Assembly: GCF_015472005.1 (NCBI RefSeq)
Contig: NZ_BMAQ01000002.1
Location: forward strand, 42,988 to 106,987
Direction of reading: 5' to 3'
DNA length: 64,000 bases
Origin: Insulibacter thermoxylanivorax
GTDB lineage: Bacteria > Bacillota > Bacilli > Paenibacillales > DA-C8
Position numbers and translations under genes: made by a program. Positions within the stretch are counted from its first letter, which is position 1, and every line of letters starts with the position of its first letter. A model generated the notes under the pieces. It did no database searches. It worked only from the letters and a program-made list of their open reading frames with translations, and was not told where the DNA came from. Of the stretch, positions 44,989-52,547 are shown one piece after another.

Positions 44989-45076
44989 CATCATGAACCC
45001 ATCATGAACCTATATGAGAAAACATGATCATGAACCGATGATGAACCGATCCGATCGTGAAACCATCATGAGACCA
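44989..45076. repeat. short ATCATGAACC direct repeats
   Basis: Five or more ATCATGAACC / ATGATGAACC variants between the AraC gene and the chromate transporter. There is no other structure in 44827-45108. Confidence 0.6.
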
Positions 45077-45108
45077 GAATGAACGGACTACAGCAGGGGA
45101 GTGACGTC

Positions 45109-45738
45109 TTGAAATCTGCAAATACGAAGTTATTGCTGCGGCTTTTTATGTCCTTTCTTAAGATCAGTCCCGTCACCTTCGGCGGCGGATATGCAATGCT
45201 TCCCCTGATCGAACGGGAGATCGTCGAGCGGCGGCGCTGGCTGGAGGAGCAGGAGATGCATGAGGTCTTCACGGTGGCCGGTTCCGTGCCGGGAGCCATC
45301 GCGATCAATTCCGCTGCTTATGTCGGCTATCGTCTGGCGGGACCTTGGGGGGCTGCGGCAGCGACGATCGGAGTGCTCCTGCCCACCTTCCTTATCGTGC
45401 TGCTGCTCAGTCTATTCTTCCTCCAGATTCAGCATCATCCAGTCGTCGCGGCGGCCTTTACGGGGATTCGGGCCTCGGTCATCGCCTTGATCGCTTATGC
45501 GGCCTTTCGTTTCGGCAGGACGGCCGTCGTTGATCTGGGTTCGGCGGCGTTGTTCATTCTTGCGCTGGTCCTGCTGACCGTTTTCGACGTACATCCGCTG
45601 CTCATCATCATCTGCGGAGGTGTCGCAGGCATCTGCCTTGTCTATATCCGCGGCAGATTGGGATATGGCAAGAGACTGCAGAAGAAACCGCCGGCGAAGG
45701 GGCAATCCTCGCAGATGGATCTCGGTGAGGGGATCTGA
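45109..45738 (+). CDS. chromate transporter, first half
   Basis: A membrane protein of about 209 residues with about six hydrophobic segments and FGGGYAMLPLIEREIV, the ChrA signature. This is the N-terminal type of a two-gene (short ChrA) system. The start is read as TTG at 45109, eight bases after GGGGAG; ATG 45079 lacks a ribosome binding site. It ends 14 bases before its partner. Confidence 0.82.
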   Translation: MKSANTKLLLRLFMSFLKISPVTFGGGYAMLPLIEREIVERRRWLEEQEMHEVFTVAGSVPGAIAINSAAYVGYRLAGPWGAAAATIGVLLPTFLIVLLLSLFFLQIQHHPVVAAAFTGIRASVIALIAYAAFRFGRTAVVDLGSAALFILALVLLTVFDVHPLLIIICGGVAGICLVYIRGRLGYGKRLQKKPPAKGQSSQMDLGEGI

Positions 45739-45752
45739 AGGGGGATGACGGC

Positions 45753-46298
45753 TTGATCTATTTGCAATTGTTTGTTGTTTTCCTCATCGTCGGGCTCCTC
45801 TCCTTCGGCGGCGGTTATGCCATGGTACCGCTTCTGCATGAATTCATCGTTGACCGCAGCGGCTGGATGAACGGCGCGGAATTCACCGATATGGTCGCGA
45901 TCGCCGGCATGTCCCCCGGTCCGATTGCCGCCAACAGCGCGGCGATCGTCGGCTATCATCAAGCGGGACTCTTAGGAAGCGTGATCGCGACAGCGGGCAT
46001 CGTCTTTCCTTCCTTCGTGATCATCCTCATAGCGGCTGGACTGATGATGCGGATGCGGGGCAAGGGCGAACTGCTGCAATCGGCGTTCTATGGACTTAGA
46101 CCGGCGATTACCGGTCTGATCGTCTATGCGGCTGTCGCGATGGCGTGGAACAACGGTCTGATCGCACCTTGGTCCTGGCATACGATCAGCCAGCTGCTGA
46201 TCTTCGCTGGGTGCCTGATTGCTCTGCTCCTCTTCCGAATGCACCCCGTCATCGTCATCCTTGTCTCCGGTGTGGTCGGCGCGGTACTATATAGCTGA
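45753..46298 (+). CDS. chromate transporter, second half
   Basis: A 181-residue membrane protein with the same SFGGGYAMVPLLHEFIV signature and PGPIAANSAAIVGY block as the preceding gene, the C-terminal partner of a heteromeric ChrA system. TTG start at 45753 preceded by GGGGGA. Family knowledge: chromate or sulfate-analogue efflux by CHR proteins; substrate here is not tested. Confidence 0.82.
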   Translation: MIYLQLFVVFLIVGLLSFGGGYAMVPLLHEFIVDRSGWMNGAEFTDMVAIAGMSPGPIAANSAAIVGYHQAGLLGSVIATAGIVFPSFVIILIAAGLMMRMRGKGELLQSAFYGLRPAITGLIVYAAVAMAWNNGLIAPWSWHTISQLLIFAGCLIALLLFRMHPVIVILVSGVVGAVLYS

Positions 46299-46320
46299 TA
46301 TGAACCGGGGGAGTGGTGTT

Positions 46321-47529
46321 GTGAGGGACCCTGTAGCAAGCCGCCTGCCTAATCGCAAAGCGAAGGAGGTTTTCCAGCGCATCCGCTTGAAGGGAACGAT
46401 CTCCAAACAGGAACTGCAGGAGGCTACCGGATATACGATCAGCACGCTGACAAGGCTGCTGGAGGAGTTAGTCGAGTTGAGATTCATCGAGGAGACTGGA
46501 TTCGGCGAGTCCACCGGCGGGCGCCGGCCGACTTTGTACCGAATTCGGGCGGACTACGGATATGTGCTTGGGCTGGATATTTCCCGGGCAACATCGCGCA
46601 TCGTGCTCTGTGATATGCACCTGAACAAGCTGGACAGCGTTATCTGGCCGATGAATTCCCGCAGCACGCCGGAGCATCTCATCGATGCGGCGGTTGCCGC
46701 GGCGAAGGCCATGCTGGCCAAACACCATATACAACATGGGGATGTGCTGGGCATCGGCATTGGAGCTGTCGGACCCCTTGATCGACATGCGGGTATGATC
46801 TTCGATCCGCAGGGCTTCCCGGCCGAAGGTTGGATGAGTATACCGATCTGCCGCATCCTCAACGAACGCCTTGCATTGCCGGTCTATCTCGACAACGGAG
46901 CGAATACGGCACTGCTCGGAGAATATTGGAGTGATCCAGTGCATCGATCGGATCACATGCTCTATGTGCATGTTGGGGTGGGCATCCGTTCAGCGGTGAT
47001 GGTGGGCGGTAAGATCGCCCACGGCGCCTTCGATATGGAAGGGGCTGTCGGCCAGATGATCATCCAGAGCGACGGCGCAGCCCCGATCAGCGGCAAGGGC
47101 AATTACGGCGCCTGGGAGTCCTATGTGACGACGCATGCGCTGGTACGCACCGCCGTCTCCCAGATCAAACGGGGGCGGGAGTCAAGGATGTGCGGCATGG
47201 TCGAGGATGTGGAACAGCTGACTTATGCGCATCTTGAACAGGCCTACGCAGAAGGGGATCCGCTGGCACGGGAGATCTATCTGAATGCAGCGGCGTCCTT
47301 CGGGATCGGGCTTGCGAATCTGCTCAATATCCTGCATCCCGAGATCGTCATCCTTGGCGGGCCGATCGCCGGTCATATCGATTGTTTCTATGATGACGGG
47401 ATCCGCATCGCAATTCAGAACACGTATTATTATCCGGAATATCAGGTGAAGTTTCTTAAGAGCAGGCTGCAGGATGATGCCGTTGCCATCGGTGCGGCGT
47501 CGATGGTCATCCAGCAGTTAAGCATCTAG
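46321..47529 (+). CDS. ROK-family transcriptional regulator (XylR-like)
   Basis: A 402-residue protein with an N-terminal winged helix (SKQELQEATGYTISTLTRLLEEL) and a C-terminal ROK fold (LGLDISRATSRIVL and GIGAVGPLD, then a variant of the ROK zinc motif region). The Cys cluster usual in ROK kinases is not complete here, consistent with a regulator. The GTG start at 46321 follows GGGGGAG by seven bases; ATG 46300 has no site. A sugar ligand is likely but unknown. Confidence 0.83.
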   Translation: MRDPVASRLPNRKAKEVFQRIRLKGTISKQELQEATGYTISTLTRLLEELVELRFIEETGFGESTGGRRPTLYRIRADYGYVLGLDISRATSRIVLCDMHLNKLDSVIWPMNSRSTPEHLIDAAVAAAKAMLAKHHIQHGDVLGIGIGAVGPLDRHAGMIFDPQGFPAEGWMSIPICRILNERLALPVYLDNGANTALLGEYWSDPVHRSDHMLYVHVGVGIRSAVMVGGKIAHGAFDMEGAVGQMIIQSDGAAPISGKGNYGAWESYVTTHALVRTAVSQIKRGRESRMCGMVEDVEQLTYAHLEQAYAEGDPLAREIYLNAAASFGIGLANLLNILHPEIVILGGPIAGHIDCFYDDGIRIAIQNTYYYPEYQVKFLKSRLQDDAVAIGAASMVIQQLSI

Positions 47530-47730
47530 GTACGGGATCAGGCAATTCAGGAAATTGGCACAGGGATTCAGCCGGGTTTGGGCCGGCGGACGCTGTGTCT
47601 TTTTTTGTGTTTAGGCAATAAATACTATTGTTCGATCTGGGTCAGATTCCATATATTCGCTGGTGATGCAGGCCCCGAAGGGTTACGATGGTAGGGACGA
47701 ACAAATCGCAGCATGGGAGGTTACATACTT

Positions 47731-47973
47731 ATGAAGTTATCGAAGATCGCCGCATCCCTGGGACTTGCTCTGGCTGTCGGCTTATTCAGCCCAAGAAGTG
47801 AAGCCGAGGCCAAAACGTTCAGCGATGTCAGCGCGGACTACTGGGCGAAGGCGGAGATCGAGTATTTGACGGATCGCGGCATCATCAATGGTTATCGACG
47901 CCGATCAGCTGAGGAAGGTCAGCTGATCGGCTTTTTGTGTATGCTGTTTGGCTGCGAGTTGTGGTATGGTTGA
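47731..47973 (+). pseudogene. truncated SLH-domain protein
   Basis: A good ribosome binding site (GGGAGGTT) and signal peptide (MKLSKIAASLGLALAVGLFS ... AEAK) lead into the first half of an SLH domain (FSDVSADYWAKAEIEYLTDRGIINGY). At the point where PDGTFKP should follow, the frame runs into a perfect terminator hairpin (47900-47936) and ends. An internal deletion probably joined the 5' end of the gene to its terminator. Confidence 0.7.
47900..47936 (+). terminator. terminator inside truncated SLH frame
   Basis: Perfect 12-bp stem GCCGATCAGCTG / CAGCTGATCGGC with an eight-base loop, then TTTTTG. Confidence 0.9.
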
Positions 47974-48155
47974 AGGAATGATGCGTCATTGATTCTATAA
48001 ATTAAGAAAGGAACGCAAAAATCCATGAACGTAATCCATATCGACCTCTATCAAGATTGGATCCGCACCGTGCGCGATTACTTTCGCAGCGCGTCGCTTT
48101 AACCGAATTATTTTCGCCCCTAATCACCCTAGATCAATGATAAACATCACAATAA

Positions 48156-48170
48156 TAGACCGATAGTCTA
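48156..48170. promoter_or_regulatory. TetR-type operator candidate
   Basis: Perfect inverted repeat TAGAC-CGATA-GTCTA, 82 bases before the fusion gene and 8 bases upstream of its -35 box. The TAGAC/GTCTA half-sites match those of several Bacillus TetR-family sites. Confidence 0.6.
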
Positions 48171-48178
48171 AAAATATA

Positions 48179-48207
48179 TAGACACTTCCCGTGTAATCTT
48201 CTATACT
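48179..48207 (+). promoter_or_regulatory. promoter of TetR-FAD fusion gene
   Basis: TAGACA at 48179-48184 and TATACT at 48202-48207, spacing 17, about 44 bases before the start codon. Confidence 0.65.
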
Positions 48208-48251
48208 CAAGTTGGGTTTAGCAAGATGTTACAGCGGGGGAAGTGATAGGG

Positions 48252-50135
48252 ATGCGGGATGTTACGATGCAGAAGCGCCAGCGGGTCATCGATCAGGCGC
48301 TGCGAATGTTCGCTGAACGCGGTTATGAAAACGTATCCGTGGACGAGATTCTCCAGGAAGCGGGGATTTCGAAGGGGACGTTCTACCATTATTTTGAGAG
48401 CAAAGAGGATATCCTGCTGGATTTCGGCAAGAGCCAGATCGAGATCATCGATCGCTGGGAGGAAGACAGTCCGAAGAACATCGCCTCTCTGGAAGGGCAT
48501 ATCCAACGTCTGTTCATGGAGCTGTCCGATTCTCTCAAGGAGATGCCGAGGCTGATCGGCAGCATGCTCGCCTTAGCTGTGCAGCATGAGAAGGTCGGCG
48601 AATCCTATGCAGGGTTGTACAGCCGCCTGCATAAGGCGCTCAGCAAATGGATCCCGGAAGAAGAGAAGGTCGATGCGCTGATCACGGTGTATATCGGCGC
48701 TTTGCTGCAATGGTCGCTGGAGGACGGCGGGGATCTGAACGACATGGTGCAGCAGCGGCTGAAGGTGCTGTGGCATGGCATCGTCGATGACGACGGCAAG
48801 CTGCGGATCACACCGATCGACCGCTCGCGCAAGATTCGTGTCGGGGTGATCGGCGGAGGTTTGGCCGGTTTAACAGCGGCCGCCTATCTCAGCGAGCATC
48901 CGAACATCGAGGGGATCCTGTTCGAACGCAGTCCGCAGCTGGGAGGAAGGGCATTTACTTATGAAAAAGAAGGCTTCACCCTCAATTACGGCGCTCATGC
49001 CATCTACGGGATCGACCGCCATACGATCAGCACGGTTCGCCGGGAGCTGGGGCTCTCCTTCAGCAGCAAGCAGGTGGATAAGCGGCAGGTCATCTATGAG
49101 AAAAACGGACGAATGACACCGGCGCCCCTCGATGCGATCAACATGCTGCGAACGGAACTGCTCGGACCGATGGAGAAGGTGCGCTTCGTCGGCGAGATCG
49201 TCAGCATCGTCACCAACATCCATAAGATGAAGAATTATGCCGCACTCGGAGATTTCCTCGCGGAGTCGACGGTGAGCGATGAGATCAAGGAGCTGTGGGA
49301 ACACCTCGTCTGTTCGAATTTCTTCATCTCGCCGGAGGATGCGCGCAAGGTGCCGGGTCAGGTGATCTGCGAATATTATCAGAATCTCTTCCTCGCGCAG
49401 CGGCCGGTCAGCTACATCCTGGGCAGTTGGGCGGTGATCACCAATCAGTTGTCGCAGAAGGTCGAGCGTTCCGGAAGATGGGAGCTGTCGGTGCGGGAGG
49501 CCGTCGAGGAGGTGGCGGCGGAAGGGGAGCAGTTCCGCTTGACGACGAAGAAGAGAAGCGAGCTCTTCGACTATGTGATCATCGCCATGCCGGTGCAGCA
49601 TGCGGCGAAGCTGCTCAAGGGAACGCCCTGGGAAAGCGAGCTTGCCCCTTATGAGAACAACGAATCGACGGAGGTGCTGGTGTACGACGTCGGTTTGAAG
49701 CGGGTGGTGAACCGGCCGTTCTCCTATATCAGCGATATCGATCGCAAGGTGTTCATCAGCGACATCTCGGCGACGGATCACACGATCGCGCCGCCGGACG
49801 GTCAACTGCTGCAGGGTATCGCTTATCTGCATGACAACTTCGAATCCGATGAGGAGCGTAAAGCTTATCAGGAGCGGCGCGTGGCGGAGATGGAGCAACT
49901 CTTCGACCGCCATTACCCCGGTTGGCGTGACGAGATCGTCGTGAAGCGGATGTCGAAGAAGGCGATGGTGCAGAGCGTGAAGCATATCGCGGGCAATCGC
50001 ATGCTGCCGGTGCAGCTGGAGGGCGTGCCGTTCTTCTTCTGCGGCGATGGCTGCGAAGGGAAGGGGCAGCTGGCGGAGCGAGCCTTCTCCAGCGCACGGG
50101 AGGCAGCGCGGCTGCTCGTGAAGAGTTTGCAGTAG
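48252..50135 (+). CDS. TetR DNA-binding domain fused to FAD-dependent (amine oxidase-type) oxidoreductase
   Basis: A single uninterrupted 627-residue frame. Residues 1-175 are a full TetR regulator: HTH at about 30-48 (VSVDEILQEAGISKGTFYHYFESK) and a helical core. After a short linker, residues 195-627 form a flavin oxidoreductase of the phytoene desaturase/amine oxidase group: GVIGGGLAGLTAAAYLSEHP (FAD Rossmann motif), ERSPQLGGRAFTYE (GG motif), and a C-terminal FFFCGDGCEGKGQLAERAFSSAREAA where FAD is again bound. There is no separate start for the enzyme part. The GGGGGAA site precedes ATG 48252. The fusion suggests a redox- or substrate-sensing one-component regulator; that is inference. 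Confidence 0.88.
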   Translation: MRDVTMQKRQRVIDQALRMFAERGYENVSVDEILQEAGISKGTFYHYFESKEDILLDFGKSQIEIIDRWEEDSPKNIASLEGHIQRLFMELSDSLKEMPRLIGSMLALAVQHEKVGESYAGLYSRLHKALSKWIPEEEKVDALITVYIGALLQWSLEDGGDLNDMVQQRLKVLWHGIVDDDGKLRITPIDRSRKIRVGVIGGGLAGLTAAAYLSEHPNIEGILFERSPQLGGRAFTYEKEGFTLNYGAHAIYGIDRHTISTVRRELGLSFSSKQVDKRQVIYEKNGRMTPAPLDAINMLRTELLGPMEKVRFVGEIVSIVTNIHKMKNYAALGDFLAESTVSDEIKELWEHLVCSNFFISPEDARKVPGQVICEYYQNLFLAQRPVSYILGSWAVITNQLSQKVERSGRWELSVREAVEEVAAEGEQFRLTTKKRSELFDYVIIAMPVQHAAKLLKGTPWESELAPYENNESTEVLVYDVGLKRVVNRPFSYISDIDRKVFISDISATDHTIAPPDGQLLQGIAYLHDNFESDEERKAYQERRVAEMEQLFDRHYPGWRDEIVVKRMSKKAMVQSVKHIAGNRMLPVQLEGVPFFFCGDGCEGKGQLAERAFSSAREAARLLVKSLQ

Positions 50136-50256
50136 GAGCGTTGTATAGAGTTGTATGACAGAAGAATTTTTTGAAGTGCATTCGTATGTTGGAGATCGCG
50201 CCTCAGGTGATGGACCTGGGGTGTTTGTTTGTATTCTGTGGTGAAGAGCTTGCTTA

Positions 50257-50625
50257 ATGAACGGTATACTTGATACATACTTGCAGTGGACATCTAGAAG
50301 GGGGAACGGTTATGACCCGTTTGGAACCAAGCACGTCGTGAACTTCGCTGACTCGGATGCGACGGGCCATGTACATATGGGACTAACTCATTATATGAAG
50401 AAACTGTACCCCGAAGTTGAGATCCCGGTTTCCACCCTGCGAGCGCGTTTCGCCGATGATCACTGCGGCCTCAGAGAGGGGAGCATCGGAAGGTACGGGA
50501 TCGAATGGTTGACGATGGAGGATCATTTTGGGAAGATGGTCGATTATTATGCTTTGGATTTTGCATTTGCTGCCGATGAGCCGAGGTGCGAGGTAAGCTT
50601 TGAATTTGTGGTGAATCAGAGTTGA
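50257..50625 (+). CDS. hypothetical protein
   Basis: A 122-residue open frame with no signal peptide and no recognised motif; VVNFADSDATGHVHMG vaguely recalls the hotdog-thioesterase loop but the rest does not follow it. No good ribosome binding site precedes ATG 50257. It may be a fragment. Confidence 0.35.
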   Translation: MNGILDTYLQWTSRRGNGYDPFGTKHVVNFADSDATGHVHMGLTHYMKKLYPEVEIPVSTLRARFADDHCGLREGSIGRYGIEWLTMEDHFGKMVDYYALDFAFAADEPRCEVSFEFVVNQS

Positions 50626-50740
50626 TCAAGCAATCGCATAGTTCGAATTTACTAAAATAACAGAATTCCACTGGAATATATTGACGAAAGGATCTGCCCG
50701 TGGTAAGTTGTAGGTAGTTCAAATGGAATATTCGCGCGCG

Positions 50741-50789
50741 GAAGAACCGTCTTTTACAACATCTGTTGCAGAAGACGGTTTTATTTTTT
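50741..50789 (+). repeat. AACCGTCTT hairpin, copy 1
   Basis: GGAAGAACCGTCTTTT leader, stem AACCGTCTT (50745-50753) and AAGACGGTT (50772-50780), then TTATTTTTT. A near-identical element is at 52388-52434. Each stands directly before one of two surface-protein genes. Confidence 0.85.
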
Positions 50790-50817
50790 GGTGGAATGGA
50801 AGGAAAGGGAGATGAAG

Positions 50818-52335
50818 ATGAGAAAGATGTTCATCATCTTGGCAGCACTGCTGCTGTTAACACCGCCGCAGTTGGTGCATGCTGAGCACGATCAGGCTTA
50901 TGTGGGTATTGAGGAGCTTCTTGCTGAGTCTGATGAGGTTGATGGGACTGATGCAGAAGGCGCGGAGTCTTATGCTGAGTCTGGAGAAACTTATGATGAT
51001 GCCAGAGAATCTGTTACAGATTCCGTTTCTGTTGAGTCTTATGCAGATTCTGAGAATGCTTATGCAGCAACCGATGAAGCTCTTGCAGAATCTGTTGAGA
51101 CTGATGCTGAAACTGGTGAGTCTGTTGCCGAAACCGGTGAGGCAAATGACTATACTGGTGACCCCTCTTCGGAGACGGCCGCATCCTTGCCTTTCCCGGA
51201 TATTCGAGGGCATTGGGCGGAGGAGATCATCATGCAGTATGCGGATGGCGGCATCATCAACGGCTTTCCTGACGGAACCTTCCGGCCGGATCAGCCAGTG
51301 ACGACGGCGGAGTTCATCGTGATGGTTATAAACAGCGGTACACGCGTGGATGAGCAAGGAGTGCGCGATTGGGATGAAGCGTTTCTGGAACGGATCGTCA
51401 CGCAGTCGAAGAAGAACATCTTGAAGTTTGCCGGGCATGATTTTAGTTACGGAGATCCTTGGTATCAGAACTATGTGGATATGGCGATGAACATCTCGCT
51501 CATCGGCAGGTTTCAATTCGAGGAAGAGTATACAAAGCCGTTGACTCGGGAGAAAGCAGCATCCATCGCTGTGAATTTCAGCATGGTATATGATGGGTTC
51601 ATTCAGAATGAATACGGCGATATAGCGGCGACGATATTTAAGGATTTTCGGCATTTTAGCAGCATGTATGCACGTTTTGCCGGCAAGGCAGCTATTCTCG
51701 GACTGATGCAAGGCGGTCCGGGCGGGGAGTTCAATCCGCAGAGGCAGCTGACGCGGGCTGAGGCATTGACGATCATCTCCCGCATCCATGATAAGAGCTT
51801 ACGTGAACCTGCTGAGATTGACTTGAGTCCGTATCCGTATGCGATCGTACCCGGAGCAAACGGCTATCCGGATCAGGTGCACATCTTTATGAATGAGAAA
51901 CAGAAAGAGGTTTATGAGATTATTGTACAGGCTGTTAGACATGAAGATGATTTTTTCTCAATTCAAGAGTTTTCTTCTTTTTATTTTTATGAAGACGAAA
52001 GTCAATATGAAAGACATATGGAATCTAGAGATTTGCTTGATGGATTACTAAGATATGACTTAGGAGTAGGACCTTTAGGATCAGGATTTGACCTGGTGAT
52101 CAAAGCAACTGAAGAAACACTAGATAGATATGAAAACATTTTAGATATTTTATTAGAATCGATCTTATACGATGATTACATAGAAGCAAAGCTATTTATT
52201 TTGGAAAATTACAAAAAAATACATGAGACTGAATATATCACAAATTACTATTCTGAAAAAGAAGTAGGGGACTATAAAATACTTATAAGTTATTTCTATA
52301 GGGAAATTCCTTACTTTTCTATTCGATTCGAATAG
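50818..52335 (+). CDS. SLH-domain surface protein
   Basis: A 505-residue exported protein: signal peptide (MRKMFIILAALLLLTPPQLVHA), a 90-residue Glu/Ser/Thr/Ala-rich repeat tract, then three SLH-like domains (FPDIRGHWAEEIIMQYADGG with FPDGTFRPDQP; a middle divergent one; AILGLMQGGPGGEFNPQRQL), then about 150 residues of unknown fold. The C-terminal third (from about 51900) is clearly more AT-rich than the SLH part. The start at 50818 has GGGAG six bases upstream; 50812 is possible. It anchors to the cell wall via SLH. Confidence 0.82.
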   Translation: MRKMFIILAALLLLTPPQLVHAEHDQAYVGIEELLAESDEVDGTDAEGAESYAESGETYDDARESVTDSVSVESYADSENAYAATDEALAESVETDAETGESVAETGEANDYTGDPSSETAASLPFPDIRGHWAEEIIMQYADGGIINGFPDGTFRPDQPVTTAEFIVMVINSGTRVDEQGVRDWDEAFLERIVTQSKKNILKFAGHDFSYGDPWYQNYVDMAMNISLIGRFQFEEEYTKPLTREKAASIAVNFSMVYDGFIQNEYGDIAATIFKDFRHFSSMYARFAGKAAILGLMQGGPGGEFNPQRQLTRAEALTIISRIHDKSLREPAEIDLSPYPYAIVPGANGYPDQVHIFMNEKQKEVYEIIVQAVRHEDDFFSIQEFSSFYFYEDESQYERHMESRDLLDGLLRYDLGVGPLGSGFDLVIKATEETLDRYENILDILLESILYDDYIEAKLFILENYKKIHETEYITNYYSEKEVGDYKILISYFYREIPYFSIRFE

Positions 52336-52387
52336 AGAGTGTAGAATTGCGTGAGATAATTTTGGTTCAACGAAGTATTTGTGTACG

Positions 52388-52434
52388 GAAGAACCGTCTT
52401 TTCCACAAAAGATGTTGGAAAAGACGGTTTTATT
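52388..52434 (+). repeat. AACCGTCTT hairpin, copy 2
   Basis: The same GGAAGAACCGTCTTTT leader, stem AACCGTCTT (52392-52400) and AAGACGGTT (52421-52429), then TTTATTTA. The loop differs from copy 1. It lies between the SLH gene and the giant gene, where it may terminate the first. Confidence 0.85.
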
Positions 52435-52547
52435 TATGGTTATAGGAAGGAATCAACAATCAAATAGCAACTATTTGAGTTATATTGAATCTCTTTGATC
52501 TCTAATCTCTTAAAGAATTGCAACAAATATAAGGCGGTGATTTGAGT

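Noticed and set aside
48025..48102. 25-residue frame after AAAGGA
   Set aside because: Spacing is long and nothing supports translation; may be a fragment.
48870..49985. 371-residue minus-strand frame
   Set aside because: Antisense of the TetR-FAD fusion, which carries intact motifs.
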